Of a stretch of 64,000 bases of DNA, positions 36,267 through 45,779 are shown piece by piece. Numbering within the stretch: the stretch's first letter is position 1; each line of letters starts with the position of its first letter. A model generated the notes under the pieces. That model made no database searches. It was not told where the DNA came from and saw only the letters and a list, made by a program, of their open reading frames with translations. Both the position numbers and the translations under genes were made by a program. Location of the stretch: the NCBI GenBank assembly GCA_001464735.1, contig LNDU01000039.1, positions 1 through 64,000 on the forward strand, read 5' to 3'. Source of the stretch: Nitrospira sp. Ga0074138. GTDB taxonomy: Bacteria; Nitrospirota; Nitrospiria; Nitrospirales; Nitrospiraceae.

Positions 36267-37497
36267 GCTCTCTTCTGCAACCACCACGTACCTCAAATGG
36301 CCCACCAGGCGTCATCGCATCAAACGGGTAGCAGATGACGAGGACGAGCCTAGGCTGTGAGGGATCGAGTGTAATGGTTCCGGATCACGAATCTACGATG
36401 CGGCGCTCTGAAACCATGTAGCCTAGTTCGTTCCACCGTGCCGTTTGGATCACGAGTTCATCCTCACGAGTCAATTCCTCCAAGAAGAAAAAGTGTGTAT
36501 CGCGATGGCCGGTGAAGATCGTCGTGCCGACCGAACCGGGTAACACGCTCGATTCGACATGGCCAGGGCCGAAGGCAAGCGTGCGATCGTACGCGCCGTT
36601 CAACACGAGCAGATCGATGTTCTTGGAAGGGACGGTTAAGCGCGCGACGGGCTGGAGAGCACGGCAGTGTCGTGCCAGGAGCGATTCGTTGAGCATGATG
36701 TCCTGTCTGGTTAGGCTAAAGAGGTTGAGTACAGCAGCAGAGGCTTGGGGACGACCTCCGTCAGGCTTAGGAATGAGGGCTGGCTCGGACCATGAGGGAG
36801 GAAGGCTCTCTCCTGTCGTGCCATCTTCACCCATGGTGGATGACGAGTCGATAGTGGTCTCGGGTGAATCGGACGGAGTGGTCGGGGCGGATGGCAATAC
36901 CATATGTTCTTGGCCGATCTTGCGGACTTCGAGATGCGCCCGTCGATTCATGTGCCGGCAGACATCGCTGGTGTCGACACAGAGGACACCTTCTTCGCCT
37001 AAGCTCACGGTCTTGATCCGATGTTCGGCAATGCCGGCATTGACCAGTACCGCCTTCACCGTTACAGCTCGCTTCATGCCAAGCTGCATATTGTAGCTCG
37101 CCGACCCCTGCTGATCGGTATAGCCCTGGATCAGCACGCCATAGTCCTCATGTTGCTTCAATATGTCGGCTTGTGCGGCGAGCTTGGTTTTCCCCTCGTC
37201 GGTCAGCCCCTTCCGACCGACTTCGAAGTAGACATCGGCATGGATGATGTCCGGGATCGATACGATCGGCATCGCCACCTGGGAGAAGGGGGTGGTCGAA
37301 GCCTCGGCCTGGTTGACGATCGTAGCAAGGTTGGTTTTTGTCTGATCGCCGGCCTGGGTGTAATACCAGGCGGCAAGTAATCCTCCGAGGAAGAGGACGA
37401 CTGTGCCCAGGATCATGACCTCTTTCGTATCCCTCTCCGGCCCCAGAATCTTGGGGGCGATGTTCTCCGACGAAACCTGCGTTGACCCGTGCGACAT
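36267..37497 (-). pseudogene. OmpA-sortase fusion, disrupted by a nonsense codon and a frameshift
   Basis: The open part (36385-37497, 370 codons) encodes a membrane helix (VMILGTVVLFLGGLLAAWYY), an OmpA/MotB-type peptidoglycan-binding domain (ADVYFEVGRKGLTDEGKTKL), a Ser/Pro linker and the first half of a class D/E-type sortase (GPGHVESSVLPGSVGTTIFTGHRDTHF). A TGA at 36385-36387 stops it after ERRIVDS. Reading through, the frame continues with the catalytic region LVLVICYPFDAMTPGGP (Cys codon at 36331-36333). One extra T at 36295-36297 then shifts out the final RYVVVAEE. The gene is therefore a recent pseudogene, unless the truncated product has another use as an OmpA-like protein. Confidence 0.8.
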
Positions 37498-38190
37498 GAT
37501 GGCAATCCTCCTTATGATGAAATGCACACAGTGAACTCACGATTTGACACTCAGTTCTCAGCACTCAGCACTTGCTTGGGCTTGTTGCGATCCACCTCCT
37601 TTCTGGCCTGCTGCGCCGCCCGCCGACGGGCCTATGCTTGAGCAACTGGAGTGCCGGTGGGAAAGTGCGAAGGAATTGAGAAAGATATGAGGAAAATTGA
37701 GGGGTTCAGAAAATGAGGGAGAGATGCCGTTGATGCGGGGAGACTCAGTCCATCATGGGATGCGGGGATAGCCCCGCATGGGAAGAGGGGTAGCCTGGTT
37801 AGTCCTCCGTTCTCACGGAAGGCGCACGCCAGAGTTTATCGTATTGTCAGATTGCGGGCGGTGCTCCTTCCACGTGCGCAATAGAGGACCAATCCAGGCT
37901 ACCCCTAAGGGTAAGGGGAGAAGCATGCTTAGATGGACCATCATGGGCGGTGCTCGCTCGACGCGCGCGCTAGAGGATCAACTGGGCTGTCCCCAACAGA
38001 GGTAGGCGAGGAGAGCTTGGAAGAAGAAGGAATGAAGGCTGATGGGCTTCTGTGCTCACGCAACGCGTGGGCTCAAGAGGGTAAAGGGGAGTCGCTAGGC
38101 GGTAGTGGTCGTCGGAGGTGTAGAATATAATTGGTTCGTATCTGCTATCCTCAAAATCACTATAGAAAGAGATGAAAGGGAGGGCGGGAA
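37498..38190. repeat. Diverged inverted-repeat island (REP/MITE-like)
   Basis: A hairpin (ATGCGGGG/CCCCGCAT) lies at 37760-37779. A 119-bp unit at 37787-37905 is bounded by about 21-bp imperfect inverted repeats that begin GGGGTAGCCTGG. A diverged copy of its right half recurs in direct orientation at about 37943-37997 (GGCGGTGCTC and then AGAGGATCAA). The rest has no gene. Confidence 0.6.
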
Positions 38191-38412
38191 TTGGCTGAGT
38201 GGGTGACGTATAAAAATCATCAGATTAAGGCATGCTCCCAACATCTCGGAGATGACCGATGGATGCCTAAGGCGCTCGCGTGGCTTTCAATAGGCGGCCG
38301 AGCGCCAATGAAGACCATCCAGGGTGAGTCGCATGAGGTCAGCAATACGGAAAGTAAGGCGAATGTGATCGCGCTTGGGAAAGCCAAGAAGTGGGTCGAT
38401 CAGCGCCAATAG
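38191..38412 (+). CDS. Small hypothetical protein
   Basis: This 73-residue protein starts at TTG with GGGAGGGCGGG upstream. Its form (AEWVTYKNHQIKACSQHLGDDRWMPKALAWL, ending NVIALGKAKKWVDQRQ) resembles small conserved Nitrospira-type proteins in which a strand-rich part is followed by an amphipathic helix ending WVDQ. The function is unknown. It lies between two repeat islands. Confidence 0.55.
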   Translation: MAEWVTYKNHQIKACSQHLGDDRWMPKALAWLSIGGRAPMKTIQGESHEVSNTESKANVIALGKAKKWVDQRQ

Positions 38413-38436
38413 GGTAAACCTGATTCCCCCTCCCAT

Positions 38437-38611
38437 CAGACTATTCTTCTAGTTCGCAGACCCCCCACGATAAAATGGCTTGAATGACACTGGTGCGGAT
38501 CCTTTGCTCCTGGAGCAGAGGGACCGGAGAGCCGCCAGACCATCTTTCTTGCTCGCGGAACCCCCAAGATGAAACGGTGGTCACTCAATGCGCGCAGTGA
38601 AGGATGGTCTG
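38437..38611. repeat. Two diverged direct repeats with inverted-repeat ends
   Basis: A unit of about 62 nt at 38437-38498 (starting CAGACTATTCTTCT) matches without gaps a second unit at 38537-38598 (starting CAGACCATCTTTCT), at roughly 70% by eye. The second unit is closed by a perfect 9-bp inverted repeat, CAGACCATC (38537-38545) and GATGGTCTG (38603-38611). A short palindrome TGCTCCTGGAGCA lies between the units. Confidence 0.6.
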
Positions 38612-38797
38612 ACACCTTTCTTGTGGGGATGATAGATGAATCATAAGGAATGTAGTGTCAGCGGTCATGCCATAATCCCAGCTGTGGTCATTGAATTCTC
38701 CCCACCCTCTCATGAGAGGAGAAGGAGAATGGCGCTTGACGAGACGAGAGAGACGACCATCATGCCACCTCAGAGTCATCACACGGGGGAGGTCTGC

Positions 38798-38923
38798 ATG
38801 GTGGATCAGGAGCGATGGACGGAGATTCGACGGTTGCGTCAGTAGGAGCGGGCTTCGCTGTCCGAGATTGCACGGCGATTGGATCTGGATCGGAAGACCG
38901 TACGACAGAGTCAGCATTCTTGA
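38798..38923 (+). pseudogene. IS21-type transposase (IstA) N-terminal remnant
   Basis: The frame reads VDQERWTEIRRLRQ, then a stop, then ERASLSEIARRLDLDRKTVR and another stop. That is the N-terminal helix-turn-helix of IS21-family IstA with an internal nonsense codon. No downstream integrase core or istB is present, so only a fragment survives. Confidence 0.65.
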
Positions 38924-39005
38924 CAGGTTACGGAAACGCTGTGTAGAGTTTGATTTTTCTACAGTCTTTTTGGGCCGTGCATTCTAACCATGTCGGGGGA
39001 AATAT

Positions 39006-39347
39006 ATGATCAGTAGATACTACCGTGCCATCCTCATCGTGGTTGTGCTTGGAGCGTTCGTGAGTGTACACATGGTGCATGCCTATCCGACCGCAGCGGG
39101 TAACGTGAGCCAAGCCATCGATCACGCGAAGCAAGCAGTGGCCCATGGTAAAGAGGGGCATGTTGACGAGCTTGTGAAGCATGCGGAGACGGCGCTGGAT
39201 TTTGCGGAGATGGGTGGCAAGGGCGTGGAGGTGAGAGAAGGGATTCATCACCTTAAAGAAGCCATCGCACACGGTAAAGCTGGTCACTCTGACGTGGGAG
39301 TCGAACACCTCGAGGCCGCCCTCAAGCATTTGTCCGAGATCAATTGA
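39006..39347 (+). CDS. smbP: SmbP-like small metal-binding protein
   Basis: This 113-residue exported protein has a signal peptide ending VHAYP and a helical mature part with His-rich repeats (AIDHAKQAVAHGKEGHVDELVKHAETAL, then HHLKEAIAHGKAGHSDVGVEHLEAALKHL). This is the pattern of SmbP of Nitrosomonas europaea, a periplasmic protein that binds Cu and other divalent metals. It probably buffers copper. It is in gene-poor DNA, which fits a mobile or accessory copper-handling gene. Confidence 0.85.
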   Translation: MISRYYRAILIVVVLGAFVSVHMVHAYPTAAGNVSQAIDHAKQAVAHGKEGHVDELVKHAETALDFAEMGGKGVEVREGIHHLKEAIAHGKAGHSDVGVEHLEAALKHLSEIN

Positions 39348-39401
39348 TGGGCATTTTCCAGAGCGGAAAAATAGGTACTTGGGTCGAGTCTTGATCTGTG
39401 C

Positions 39402-39554
39402 ATGCCGGTGAGCAATAACTTGAAGGTTCCGGATCTCGGTTCTTTGGATCAGCTCGTTCTGCAGGTACCCCTGAATCAGTATGATCCGAGGATCTGGATC
39501 GTGCTTGCCTGGACTCTGGCATCACACGGAGCCGCACTTTTCCGCCAGCACTAG
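39402..39554 (+). CDS. Possible 50-residue peptide
   Basis: A short frame with protein-like composition (NLKVPDLGSLDQLVLQVPLNQYDPRIWIVLAW) and no ribosome-binding site. It overlaps a repeated motif at 39381-39405. It may be a remnant rather than a gene. Confidence 0.2.
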   Translation: MPVSNNLKVPDLGSLDQLVLQVPLNQYDPRIWIVLAWTLASHGAALFRQH

Positions 39555-39659
39555 CCCCGTCACTCGTACCCAAACTCCATCCTTCGGCAACCCCTCAACC
39601 ACACCTGGCGCCTGTATACAAAGCCAGACTTGCGAAGTTAAACCCCGGTCGTCTCGCTA

Positions 39660-39986
39660 TCAGACGATACCAAGAAAGACGGCCAGTGAGCGATCCACCC
39701 GCACCATGAGTTCGTGGTCCAACGCTCCAATGCGGGAGCCGATGGTATCTCGCGGGACGATGACGATCTTGTCGATCATGATCTGTGAAATATGCTGAAG
39801 GCCATTGGAGGAGGAGGGCTCAACGGTCAGTCGGAATAGGGGAGTGTCAAGCATGTTGGTGGTCAAAAGGCAAATCGTGACGCTGCCGAGGGCGGAGAAG
39901 AGATCGGATTGTAGAACGAGGGCAGGGCGTGGTTTACCGCTATAGCGACATTTGGTCGCGACGGTCGCGACATCGCCACGTTTTAC
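39660..39986 (-). CDS. MazF/PemK-type toxin, canonical start codon missing
   Basis: The frame encodes a complete MazF-like endoribonuclease of about 108 residues: KRGDVATVATKCRYSGKPRPALVLQSD at the N-terminus, then LLTTNMLDTPLFRLTVEPSSSNGL and a C-terminal helix. The family start is expected at the codon before KRGDV, which here is GTA (39984-39986), overlapping the antitoxin stop. Upstream in the same frame no ATG, GTG or TTG occurs before a stop, and the first standard start (TTG 39866) would delete the N-terminal strands. The toxin is probably silenced, or it starts at an unusual codon. It pairs with the antitoxin at 39983. Confidence 0.65.
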   Translation of the reverse strand, partial: VKRGDVATVATKCRYSGKPRPALVLQSDLFSALGSVTICLLTTNMLDTPLFRLTVEPSSSNGLQHISQIMIDKIVIVPRDTIGSRIGALDHELMVRVDRSLAVFLGIV

Positions 39987-40204
39987 GCGCTGTCCCTGTC
40001 GGTGGTCTCCGAAATGAAGTCAAGAGTGGGCTTTCCCTGGGCCGAGCGTGCAGCGAGCCGCGCCTGTCGTCGACATTCGCTCGCGAAACCCTCGGTGCGA
40101 GTATCAGGTACCCAAATTTGCACTGGCCGCAACCCCTTGCGGCGCAAGCGTCTGCGATAGCGGTCTTGCTTCTCCTTCGGAGTCAGGTTCGTCTCAGTAG
40201 ACAT
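39983..40204 (-). CDS. MazE-type antitoxin
   Basis: This 73-residue protein is strongly basic at the start (KEKQDRYRRRLRRKGLRPVQIWVPDTR) and acidic at the end, the layout of the MazE/DUF3018 family: a DNA-binding N-terminus with a toxin-neutralising tail. GAGGAGAC precedes ATG 40204. Its TAA stop overlaps the start region of the toxin, as usual for coupled pairs. Such pairs usually repress their own promoter; no operator is visible. Confidence 0.75.
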   Translation of the reverse strand: MSTETNLTPKEKQDRYRRRLRRKGLRPVQIWVPDTRTEGFASECRRQARLAARSAQGKPTLDFISETTDRDSA

Positions 40205-40446
40205 GGAGAGTCTCCTCCTCGTCCGTTCTCCATAGTACGGGTATCACATTTCTCGGTAACATGTGACTAAATTCTGACGAGCACGCCTAGAAGCGGGCCG
40301 AGTTTGTCTCCGAAGAGAGGAGGCTTGGGGCACGTTTTGTTCTGTGTGTGCCAGTGTCAATGACAGGATGGATCAGGCTGCGTATCCTACGCACGAAAGG
40401 AGATCTGGTCCCAGCCCCTAGGGTACTTCCTTACTTGGCCTGAACC

Positions 40447-40947
40447 TTATTGCGGAGTTATGTGAGAGCCGGTCGGTGAGCTGGAGAAGGTGCCCGGCTC
40501 GACGAGCGTGCCTGCATTGGTGAACGGCAATCGCCCGTCTGTGCTATACAACACGCCCTTGATGTCGTAGGTCAATTCCTGTTTCTGAGAGAGCTCGAAC
40601 AGTTGGCGTACGATGTCCAGTGTCGAGGTCGTGGTGTCGATTGTCATCACGGCATCACCTAACCGGGGAATCGTCACCTCCTGGCTCCCCAGGCCACGGG
40701 CCAGACGTTTTCCGTTCAGATTCAACGTGAAATCGATGCCCGTCAGGTGATAGTCGAAGTCGTTAGGATTGCGGACCCGGAGGTCGACATGGAGACGCTG
40801 TTCGAACAGCGTCGCGTCCAGCGGCGTAACGTTGATGACGAGCACCTCCGGAGGCTCGCCTTTTATGAACCAGGAGGCACAGCCGGAAAAGAGTAGGGCT
40901 ACGGCGAATAGGAACAAGGAGACTCGATGAAGTCGCATAGGCGACAT
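40447..40947 (-). CDS. LEA14-like (water stress/hypersensitive response domain) lipoprotein
   Basis: This 166-residue protein has a lipoprotein signal (LFLFAVALLFSGC) and a beta-sandwich typical of LEA14/WHy proteins (VINVTPLDATLFEQRLHVDLRVRNPNDFDYHLTGIDFTLNLNG family pattern). In bacteria these are envelope proteins linked to desiccation or salt stress. The start is placed at ATG 40947; 40938 is close by. It stands alone between accessory genes. Confidence 0.8.
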   Translation of the reverse strand: MSPMRLHRVSLFLFAVALLFSGCASWFIKGEPPEVLVINVTPLDATLFEQRLHVDLRVRNPNDFDYHLTGIDFTLNLNGKRLARGLGSQEVTIPRLGDAVMTIDTTTSTLDIVRQLFELSQKQELTYDIKGVLYSTDGRLPFTNAGTLVEPGTFSSSPTGSHITPQ

Positions 40948-41240
40948 CATAACAAGAATATTTACGGGAAATCGACGCTCAGCGCATGGTGTCAGGATAT
41001 TCAGGGGAAGGGCTGGCGGTGGGTTTGTATTGTGCGTGTGACACTGAAGGGGTATCGAGAAGGAGATAGAAGAGGTCAGACTTTTATGTTGCCCAGGTTG
41101 TGTATTCGGTCTGATTCGCCAGCCCCTTTCCTTCCTCACAATCCTTCCTGTTAGGAAAAGACAAAGTTCTTTGACGAACGTCATCCTGCGGCCATACTAC
41201 GCGGTGTATCTCTTGGAGTGAGTGATTGAGTGGAGGAAGT

Positions 41241-41648
41241 ATGATCGGCCCAGCCAAGATCGTCGTACGATATGCGAACGGCAAGACACTGAAGGGGTAC
41301 TCGCAGGATTTTTCCCCTACGTCTCCTCATTTTCATGTCAGGCGCAATGAAGCCGTTGGGTCCGAACCCGGGCAACAAGTGGCGCTTCGTGACCTCAAAG
41401 CTGTCTTTTTCGTCCGCAATTTTTCAGGGGATGATTCCTACGAGGAACGGAAGACGTTTGTGGCCGGGAAGGCCCTCTCCGGAAAGAAAATCGAAGTAAC
41501 GTTCAAAGACGGGGAAGTATTGGTCGGTACGACTACGGGATATGATGCCCAACGCCCTGGATTCTTTCTCTTTCCCGCCGACGACAAAACCAACAATACG
41601 CGAACGTTCGTAGTGGCGGCCGCGGTCAAGAACGTCCGGTTTCTCTAG
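41241..41648 (+). CDS. DUF6982-like small beta-barrel protein
   Basis: This 135-residue protein opens with VVRYANGKTLKGYSQDFSP and HFHVRR, and has VALRDLKAVFFVRNFSGD in the middle. A second similar part follows (IEVTFKDGEVLVGTTTGYD and GFFLFPAD). This tandem small-barrel layout is known in uncharacterised cytoplasmic proteins linked to PilZ-like folds. GGAGGAAG precedes ATG 41241. The function is unknown. Confidence 0.75.
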   Translation: MIGPAKIVVRYANGKTLKGYSQDFSPTSPHFHVRRNEAVGSEPGQQVALRDLKAVFFVRNFSGDDSYEERKTFVAGKALSGKKIEVTFKDGEVLVGTTTGYDAQRPGFFLFPADDKTNNTRTFVVAAAVKNVRFL

Positions 41649-42080
41649 CCTGCATCATTCACGAGCGTTTCTACTGCAACCGCCGATACGCCGCTGCGAC
41701 AAGCGTGGCCGCATGCTTTTCGCGGCCAGCAGGCGGGCTCGTCCCTCGTAACCTCAACATACTGTTTCAAGTATGCCTCGGCTTCTCGGTGCTCCGCATT
41801 CCCGTCTCGCCTGGCGTCTTAACGGTTTCGTTACGAACCCCCATAAATAATGCAGGCTAGCCTCAATTCCCCACTTCACATCGATCCACGACGTGATACC
41901 TGGATAAAGGAAAAGTGGGGTCGAATCTTGAAGCGTGCATGCGACACAGAATGGGGATTGGAAATCGTTTGGATTCGAGGATCAGGAGAAAATGAGGGGT
42001 TAGAGAGTAATTCTGGGGATGACCCAAGGGATCGGATCGCGTTGATTCGATCCAGATGGATGTGCAGTGCTAGTGGCTCT
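41649..42080. other. Gene-free region with palindrome and repeated motif
   Basis: An inverted repeat CATACT/AGTATG lies near 41759-41776. A 25-nt motif beginning GGGTCGAATCTTGA lies at 41918-41942 and matches one at 39381-39405 in all but four positions by eye. No gene is seen. Confidence 0.45.
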
Positions 42081-42641
42081 TCATCGTTTAGTCTGTAACT
42101 CTACGTTCACGAGTTTTATCTCTGAGAGATCTTGGAGTCGCGGACACCACCGTGTACCGGCACGCCACAAGGCCGAGTCCAGTTGGGCATAGATCGTTCC
42201 TGGGTGCTCATAGTGAATGCCATATGCTTGTGTGGCCGCGCATCGACACGGAAACACGAACGACTTCCCCGAGTCGTCGGACTCCACCTCGAGTCGTGTC
42301 ACGGCCAGATCAAAGGTGAGCCGGATCTTGAACCAACAATGCGCATGATAGTCCTCGACCTGCATCGATTGCTGGTAGCACTGCAAGACATCACGGACGG
42401 TCATCATGGGCCACGACGTGTTTCCCGAGAAGACCTCGGCTCGCTTGTCGAGCACCAAGGCCTTGGCCAGGGACAAGGCGTGTCCTACGTGAATCGGGTT
42501 GAGGAGGTCGAACGCCGACTCATAAATGGTGATATTGGGATGTACTTTAAATTCGCGTAGAGATCCACGCTTGGCCAGCTCCAGGTTCCAATAAAAGTCT
42601 ACGGCCTGCGATTGGCGGAAGCGAAAGGTCACCAGGTTCAT
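42081..42641 (-). CDS. Hypothetical protein
   Basis: This 186-residue protein without signal peptide is not recognised. It has a beta-strand-rich C-terminal half (HCWFKIRLTFDLAVTRLEVESDDSGKSFVF) and a helical middle (VGHALSLAKALVLDKRAEVFSG). Several Cys residues occur but no metal motif. The ATG at 42641 has a weak GGGGAT site upstream. Confidence 0.6.
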   Translation of the reverse strand: MNLVTFRFRQSQAVDFYWNLELAKRGSLREFKVHPNITIYESAFDLLNPIHVGHALSLAKALVLDKRAEVFSGNTSWPMMTVRDVLQCYQQSMQVEDYHAHCWFKIRLTFDLAVTRLEVESDDSGKSFVFPCRCAATQAYGIHYEHPGTIYAQLDSALWRAGTRWCPRLQDLSEIKLVNVELQTKR

Positions 42642-42824
42642 CGTTCAATCCCCATCATCAGGGCTGACTGAATCTGAAACCTTCAAGCGGATCTGTCACG
42701 GTTAATCTTGGCTCACCATTGTAACATCTTCTATTGCTGTTTAAAGGGGACCTTGAACGTGACCCGACCACTAGGGATACCTGAGGCTACTCGAAGCTGT
42801 ACAATCTTGTGCATGTCGCGCTCC

Positions 42825-43232
42825 CTAATAGCAATTCGGAGAGGAAGGCCAACTCCCTGGGGAAGGCATACAGTTTATTGGACCTTGCAGAGGGAGCCTG
42901 GCCGGACCTTCCGGTCGTGGTTCCGCCTCATGGCGGTATCCGTTCGCCAGCGCCTCATTAACTAGCGTCTCGACTTTCGTATCGCTTAACTCGGGGTGTT
43001 CGTGTCGAAACTTGCGCTCAAGGACTGGGCGAGTAGTCGCGATATACCGTTCACGAGACTGTCGTAGACCCTCGCTGGCCTGCTGACACAGTGCCTTGCG
43101 TTTCCCGGTCCACAAACTGTCCGTTTGGTCGGAAGCATGATCAGTTCTAGACTCGAGATCCATTCCCTGGTCGAGCCTAGATTCGGCACATCCAGTTAAC
43201 AGGTTGAGTAGTACAGCCAGAGTGAGTCGCAT
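42825..43232 (-). CDS. Small lipoprotein of unknown function
   Basis: This 135-residue protein has a short lipoprotein signal (MRLTLAVLLNLLTGC). The mature part is charged and helical (RKALCQQASEGLRQSRERYIATTRPVLERKFRHEHPELSD). The pattern resembles a small periplasmic inhibitor-like protein but no family is clear. The last 30 residues are Pro-rich and may be out-of-frame drift. Confidence 0.55.
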   Translation of the reverse strand: MRLTLAVLLNLLTGCAESRLDQGMDLESRTDHASDQTDSLWTGKRKALCQQASEGLRQSRERYIATTRPVLERKFRHEHPELSDTKVETLVNEALANGYRHEAEPRPEGPARLPLQGPINCMPSPGSWPSSPNCY

Positions 43233-43322
43233 GACGCGACCTCGTAGGGGGGGCGATCGGTCGCCCCTGTTTGGACGAACAATCTAGCGTAATCAGCTCG
43301 CGCACTACTTGCCGTCACTGGT

Positions 43323-43703
43323 GTGGTCGCGGAGGAAGTCCGCACGCAGGAAGACGCCAAGAAACTGGCTGATGAATTGAGCGGCAACGCACCTGGTAAG
43401 GCCGGTAGCAATCCGGTCTGTAACTTATTTCGGCAGGCGGAAATTGCCAAGTATCTCGGTGTCGACATCGGACCAGCCGAGAACCGGAATGTGCCCAATG
43501 GAATTGGCTGTTCCTGGACGACGAAGGATTACGAATCGTGGGTGGGGATCTCCATGTATGGTGTTGCCCTACCTGGTTTACCCAAGAGGGCCATGTCACT
43601 GCCTGCTTTCGGCGCGAAGGGCTACGTGCTTCGCCACGTGGACAGCTGGGAGACCGGCCCCGATGATGGCAATCAGGGCATCGTGGTACAGGTCTATGGG
43701 TAG
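43323..43703 (+). CDS. DUF3558-like exported protein, 5' end apparently lost
   Basis: The 126-residue frame shows CNLFRQAEIAKYLGVDIGPAENR, then GIGCSWTTKDYESWVGISMYG, the two-Cys layout of small lipoproteins of DUF3558 type. The frame runs upstream through ALLAVTGVVAEE, which looks like the end of a signal peptide, but a TAA precedes it with no standard start. Only the GTG at 43323 (inside that remnant) is available, which would make a non-exported protein. The gene is probably truncated at the 5' end. Confidence 0.5.
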   Translation: MVAEEVRTQEDAKKLADELSGNAPGKAGSNPVCNLFRQAEIAKYLGVDIGPAENRNVPNGIGCSWTTKDYESWVGISMYGVALPGLPKRAMSLPAFGAKGYVLRHVDSWETGPDDGNQGIVVQVYG

Positions 43704-43963
43704 ACGGCCACCGAGGTAGCTGCTACGTCGATCTTGCAGGAACGATCAAGCGCAGAAGGTACTAACAAGCTCTTGATGGTTCTTCACAAAGGACATGAAA
43801 CCATATCTGCGAGTTACCCGGGGATGGTACGTCATGAGTGCTGCTGGCACGAAACCGAGATGCCATGGAAGGACGACGCTGGATGCTGAACCTCCCGACA
43901 CAGGCTGGCCCAGGCTCTTGCTCAAAAACCGGTTGCAGGACGCTGAGGACTGTAGGGCGGGTG

Positions 43964-44386
43964 TTATGACCGGGGGCCCTCTGACGACACGCCCACGAAG
44001 TAGAGGTGCTTCTCTCTGGTGAGATGCTGCGGTTGGACGATGTAGTCGCCTGTCATCGAAGGAACCCAGACGGACTTTGCCACCGCCATATTTCCTCCCG
44101 TCACCGCCCAAGCGAAGCCGCCCACAATGCCCCCGCCGATCGCATAGACCATTTTCGCGGCACCATAGGGAATGGTCAGTGCCCAGCAGGCTGCTTGGAG
44201 TTGGGCTGCCTCGGGGCTGGATAGATTTGATGAGCTGGACGGGATTGAGTGCGACGGACTCGGCTCGGATAGGTCCTCACCATGAGCCTGTACTGATTCC
44301 TCTGTCAGGGCTAGTAGCGTGCAAAAGGCAGCTCCAACAAGAAGTACCCGCCCGGCCTGCACCCATAGAAAACGATTTGTGCTCAT
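43964..44386 (-). CDS. Exported hypothetical protein
   Basis: This 140-residue protein has a signal peptide (VLLVGAAFCTLLALTEESVQA), a Ser/Pro linker, and a hydrophobic Gly-rich part (IPYGAAKMVYAIGGGIVGGFAWAVTGG) that may insert in a membrane. A short tail with MTGDYIVQPQHL follows. GGAGAA precedes ATG 44386. The function is unknown; the layout recurs in small envelope proteins of related bacteria. Confidence 0.65.
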   Translation of the reverse strand: MSTNRFLWVQAGRVLLVGAAFCTLLALTEESVQAHGEDLSEPSPSHSIPSSSSNLSSPEAAQLQAACWALTIPYGAAKMVYAIGGGIVGGFAWAVTGGNMAVAKSVWVPSMTGDYIVQPQHLTREKHLYFVGVSSEGPRS

Positions 44387-44506
44387 GGCTGTTCTCCAGT
44401 GGTGAGACCTTCAACGTGCTAGACGAGCACGAGTGCTCGCTTACGTGCTCCTGGTTTCTGGGCGACGGGAACTCTGTGATCGAAATGCGTTTTTGGAAAT
44501 GTTGGG

Positions 44507-44809
44507 TTATAGTTCGTCTTTGGGGGACTCCTCGCTCTGTTTGAGCCAGAGTTCAAGCAGCCTGGTCTCGCGTTCAGACTGGGAAATGTGCTCCAGCGCA
44601 AACGCGCCCGTCAAGCGATCTTCATAAAACGCGCGTTGCTTCGCGTAGGTTTTCTTAAACGCGTCCCGTTTCAGGCTTTTCCAATTCGCATCGGATATTC
44701 CCGCATGGGCGCGCAAGAGGTTGATCTCGATGGCTTGGAACGCAAAGACTTTTGCCAACACCTTGATGACGGTGGCATTGGTCAGAAATCGTGGGCCCTT
44801 CTCAGCCAT
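44507..44809 (-). CDS. Small hypothetical protein
   Basis: This 100-residue helical, charged protein is unrecognised. It starts AEKGPRFLTNATVIKVLAKVFAFQAIEIN and has LTGAFALEHISQSERETRLLELWLKQSE near the end. It lacks a signal peptide. It lies 92 bp downstream of the ferredoxin gene on the same strand and may share its transcript. Confidence 0.55.
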   Translation of the reverse strand: MAEKGPRFLTNATVIKVLAKVFAFQAIEINLLRAHAGISDANWKSLKRDAFKKTYAKQRAFYEDRLTGAFALEHISQSERETRLLELWLKQSEESPKDEL

Positions 44810-44901
44810 GACTCAGCCTTTCGGTGAGGCCAAGGCACACATAACTGCATCAGCGACGTTCTCAGCAACCCGGAATGGTATGGGACCTCTAAGCGGAACG
44901 A

Positions 44902-45779
<878 letters not shown>

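Noticed and set aside
36385..36387. In-frame TGA in the sortase read as selenocysteine
   Set aside because: Sortases use no residue at that position that would make sense as Sec, no SECIS-like hairpin is seen just downstream, and a separate frameshift follows. A nonsense mutation is simpler.
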